DNA of 64,000 nt from Anadara kagoshimensis (lineage: Eukaryota > Mollusca > Bivalvia > Arcoida > Arcidae), in assembly GCA_021292105.1 (NCBI GenBank), contig CM037860.1:17192698-17256697 (forward strand). The letters run 5' to 3'. The stretch's first letter is position 1, and each line of letters starts with the position of its first letter. Below, in pieces: positions 62,582 through 64,000 of this stretch. The position numbers were made by a program, and so were the translations under genes. The notes beneath the pieces were generated by a model, which saw only the letters and a list, made by a program, of their open reading frames with translations, had not been told where the DNA came from and searched no databases.

Positions 62582-63473
62582 TAAAATTGTATGTAAAATT
62601 TTTGAAAAACCATTTTTCACAGAAATGTTCAAAATGGCTAGATTCCATCATTTATATTTATTTCGCCGGATAGATTTTACTATGAAATTATATCCTTCCA
62701 GACACATTTTCACCCAGATAAAATTATTGTTTACACTCGTACCATCCCTGCTCAGTCCCAGAAACAAAGCTAATTAAGTCTTCATTAACTGCTAGGCATG
62801 AAATGTTGATTTCCGTGGTCTTTCCCTTTATTCATTGCAGGTTCAGTTCAGAATCTTGGTACATATTCTTATACATAACACTTGACATTAGTTCCTAGCA
62901 TCAGCAAAAGATTCTATGAATTATGTACCTGCACACATAGTAGTTGGCATGTCATGACACAAGTGACATATTCTTGGCTTTGACCTTGAATCCTATCCAG
63001 TCAATTAATCATTAATACTCAAAATAATCATTAATTTCAGTCAACACTTATGAATGTTGGTTTCTAACCACAATTTTGCACCTAATTTGACAATTTTTCA
63101 TGTTTATTTATATGATTTTTACCACAAATATCCTAATTTTAAATTAAATTAAGCCAAGAGGTTTAAATATCTGACTCACCACCATTTCTCCAGGTGATCA
63201 ATTTTATTGAATAAGATTGATTGTTTACACCCTCAGGCAAATGTTTTAGTTATATCAAAACATCACCAGTTAAAGGTGAATCTTAAAAAAGTTGCTAATG
63301 GCAGAATTGTCAGATTCCCTTAATGACACAGGAAGTAGGGTTTTAAGGTCTGACACATTTAGATACTTGCATTCAGAAATACCTGTTCCAATGCTAGAGA
63401 TCAAATTCTGCACTTAATTGTGTATTGTGTTGACTAAAAACCAAGAACAGCAAGCCATAAAGATACAACCGTA

Positions 63474-63547
63474 CAGTAAAACCTTGATTTATCACCACCA
63501 TTTCAGTCAAATTTTAACATTATAAAGGGTTTGGTGATAAATCGAGA
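63474..63547. mobile_element. Truncated copy of the CAGTAAAACC MITE
   Basis: 'cagtaaaaccttgatttatc' and 'accaccatttcagtcaaatt' match the element at 43575. 'ggtttggtgataaatcgag' forms an internal inverse of the start. The far terminus is missing. It lies 74 bp upstream of the kinase exon 2 acceptor region. Confidence 0.75.
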
Positions 63548-63621
63548 AATACCTACTTATTGGTCTAGTAGAGTATTTTGTATGTTCTCATTCAAATTAG
63601 GATATTTCTATTTATTTTCAG

Positions 63622-63750
63622 GTTGCCATAAAGATTTTAGACACAAGAAAAATAAAAGATGGATATATGAGAGAGAATTTACATAGAGAAGCAAATATAT
63701 TAGGACAGCTACGACATCCAAACATTATCAGACTTTATGAAACTTTAAAG
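63622..63750 (+). CDS. HUNK: AMPK-related Ser/Thr kinase, HUNK-like: coding exon 2 (residues 38-80)
   Basis: The 43 residues begin VAIKILD, where the Lys of VAIK (residue 41) is the conserved ATP-anchoring lysine. They continue DGYMRENLHREANIL, where the Glu of HRE would be the helix C glutamate that pairs with it, and end RHPNIIRLYETLK. The spacing Y-x3-NL-x-RE with RHPNI resembles vertebrate HUNK, which is why that name is given; the family (CAMK/AMPK-related) is firmer than the orthologue. The exon is phase 0 at both ends, with acceptor ...ttcag|GTT and donor AAG|gtaaga. An open frame that runs past 63750 is intronic read-through. The remaining kinase domain lies outside the window. Confidence 0.8.
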
Positions 63751-64000
63751 GTAAGAATAGTCAATTTTCTTGTTACATTTGTGCAGTTGTGGTGGACTTT
63801 CAGATATAGTAAAGGTCTGTTGAAAGGTAAACATTTAGCTAACATTTTTGCTTCCAAACTGGCAGATCATCTTTGCACCTGGTTAGCTATATCTTGACGT
63901 CTGCTAACTATGTCTTGGTAGCTTTTTGACTACTAACTATCCAAATCTAGACCACTCGGCAGCCAGGCTTCAACTCTTTTTTCATTAGCCCTTTGTTAAA
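63751..64000 (+). other. Start of kinase intron 2
   Basis: Begins gtaagaatag. No further exon is visible before the window ends. Confidence 0.7.

Larger units (their letters stand above)
41411..63621 (+). other. Kinase intron 1, 22.2 kb, phase 0
   Basis: It starts gtgagt (41411) and ends with the acceptor 'tttattttcag' (63611-63621). It contains no convincing nested gene. Stretches not listed separately (about 41411-41974, 42039-43574, 43798-45239, 46405-47299, 50000-51829, 52558-53099, 58098-59809, 60011-62069, 62582-63473) are AT-rich, with no recognised feature apart from short homopolymers and unannotated open stretches. Confidence 0.75.

Overview
This window is animal nuclear DNA, most likely from a bivalve mollusc. 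It is AT-rich, its genes are sparse and far apart, and one gene has a spliced exon pair with GT-AG borders. It is full of mollusc-type repeats: tRNA-derived SINEs, TA-flanked MITEs with 'CAGTAAAACC' or 'CTGTAAAACA' ends, a Helentron/pearl-like element with 'AGCTCACCTGA' ends, and many CT microsatellites. No bacterial genes, operons, CRISPR arrays or viral genes are visible. The species call is inference from repeat style and from the proteins.

Only two protein-coding genes can be supported, both on the + strand. The first is a single-exon SoxC transcription factor gene (27866-28930) with a complete HMG box and a recognisable C-terminal group C activation motif. The second is the start of an AMPK-related Ser/Thr kinase that looks most like HUNK. 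Its first coding exon is at 41300-41410 and its second at 63622-63750, and the two are separated by a 22.2-kb phase-0 intron. The rest of that gene lies beyond the right edge.

Layout. 1-1132: two back-to-back tandem arrays (68-bp and about 86-bp units) that together represent the two halves of one tRNA-derived SINE. 1133-27600: the gene-free upstream flank of SoxC, with MITEs, SINE copies, CT microsatellites, several short tandem arrays, a 1.4-kb TTAA-flanked insertion and two GC-richer islands (25750-25920 and 26500-26590) that could be regulatory. 27620-29800: SoxC with candidate promoter motifs and polyadenylation signals. 29800-40600: a non-coding interval with a 1-kb tandem duplication, hairpin-forming repeats, a SINE and a 41-bp minisatellite. 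40600-41410: 5' end of the kinase gene. 41411-63621: kinase intron 1, holding at least seven tandem arrays, two complete TA-flanked MITEs, a partial third, SINE pieces and a 2.6-kb Helentron/pearl-like element with fourteen 145-bp repeats.

The most interesting observations are structural. (i) A family of about 58-bp near-perfect palindromes occurs at eight or more sites, one of them inside a SINE. (ii) Two satellites were born from the two halves of one SINE. (iii) A precise TTAA insertion disrupts a tandem array. (iv) All CT microsatellites lie in the same orientation, and all lie outside the kinase intron. (v) An intronic repeat array carries dense nuclear-receptor-like half-sites. The two genes are not obviously functionally linked.
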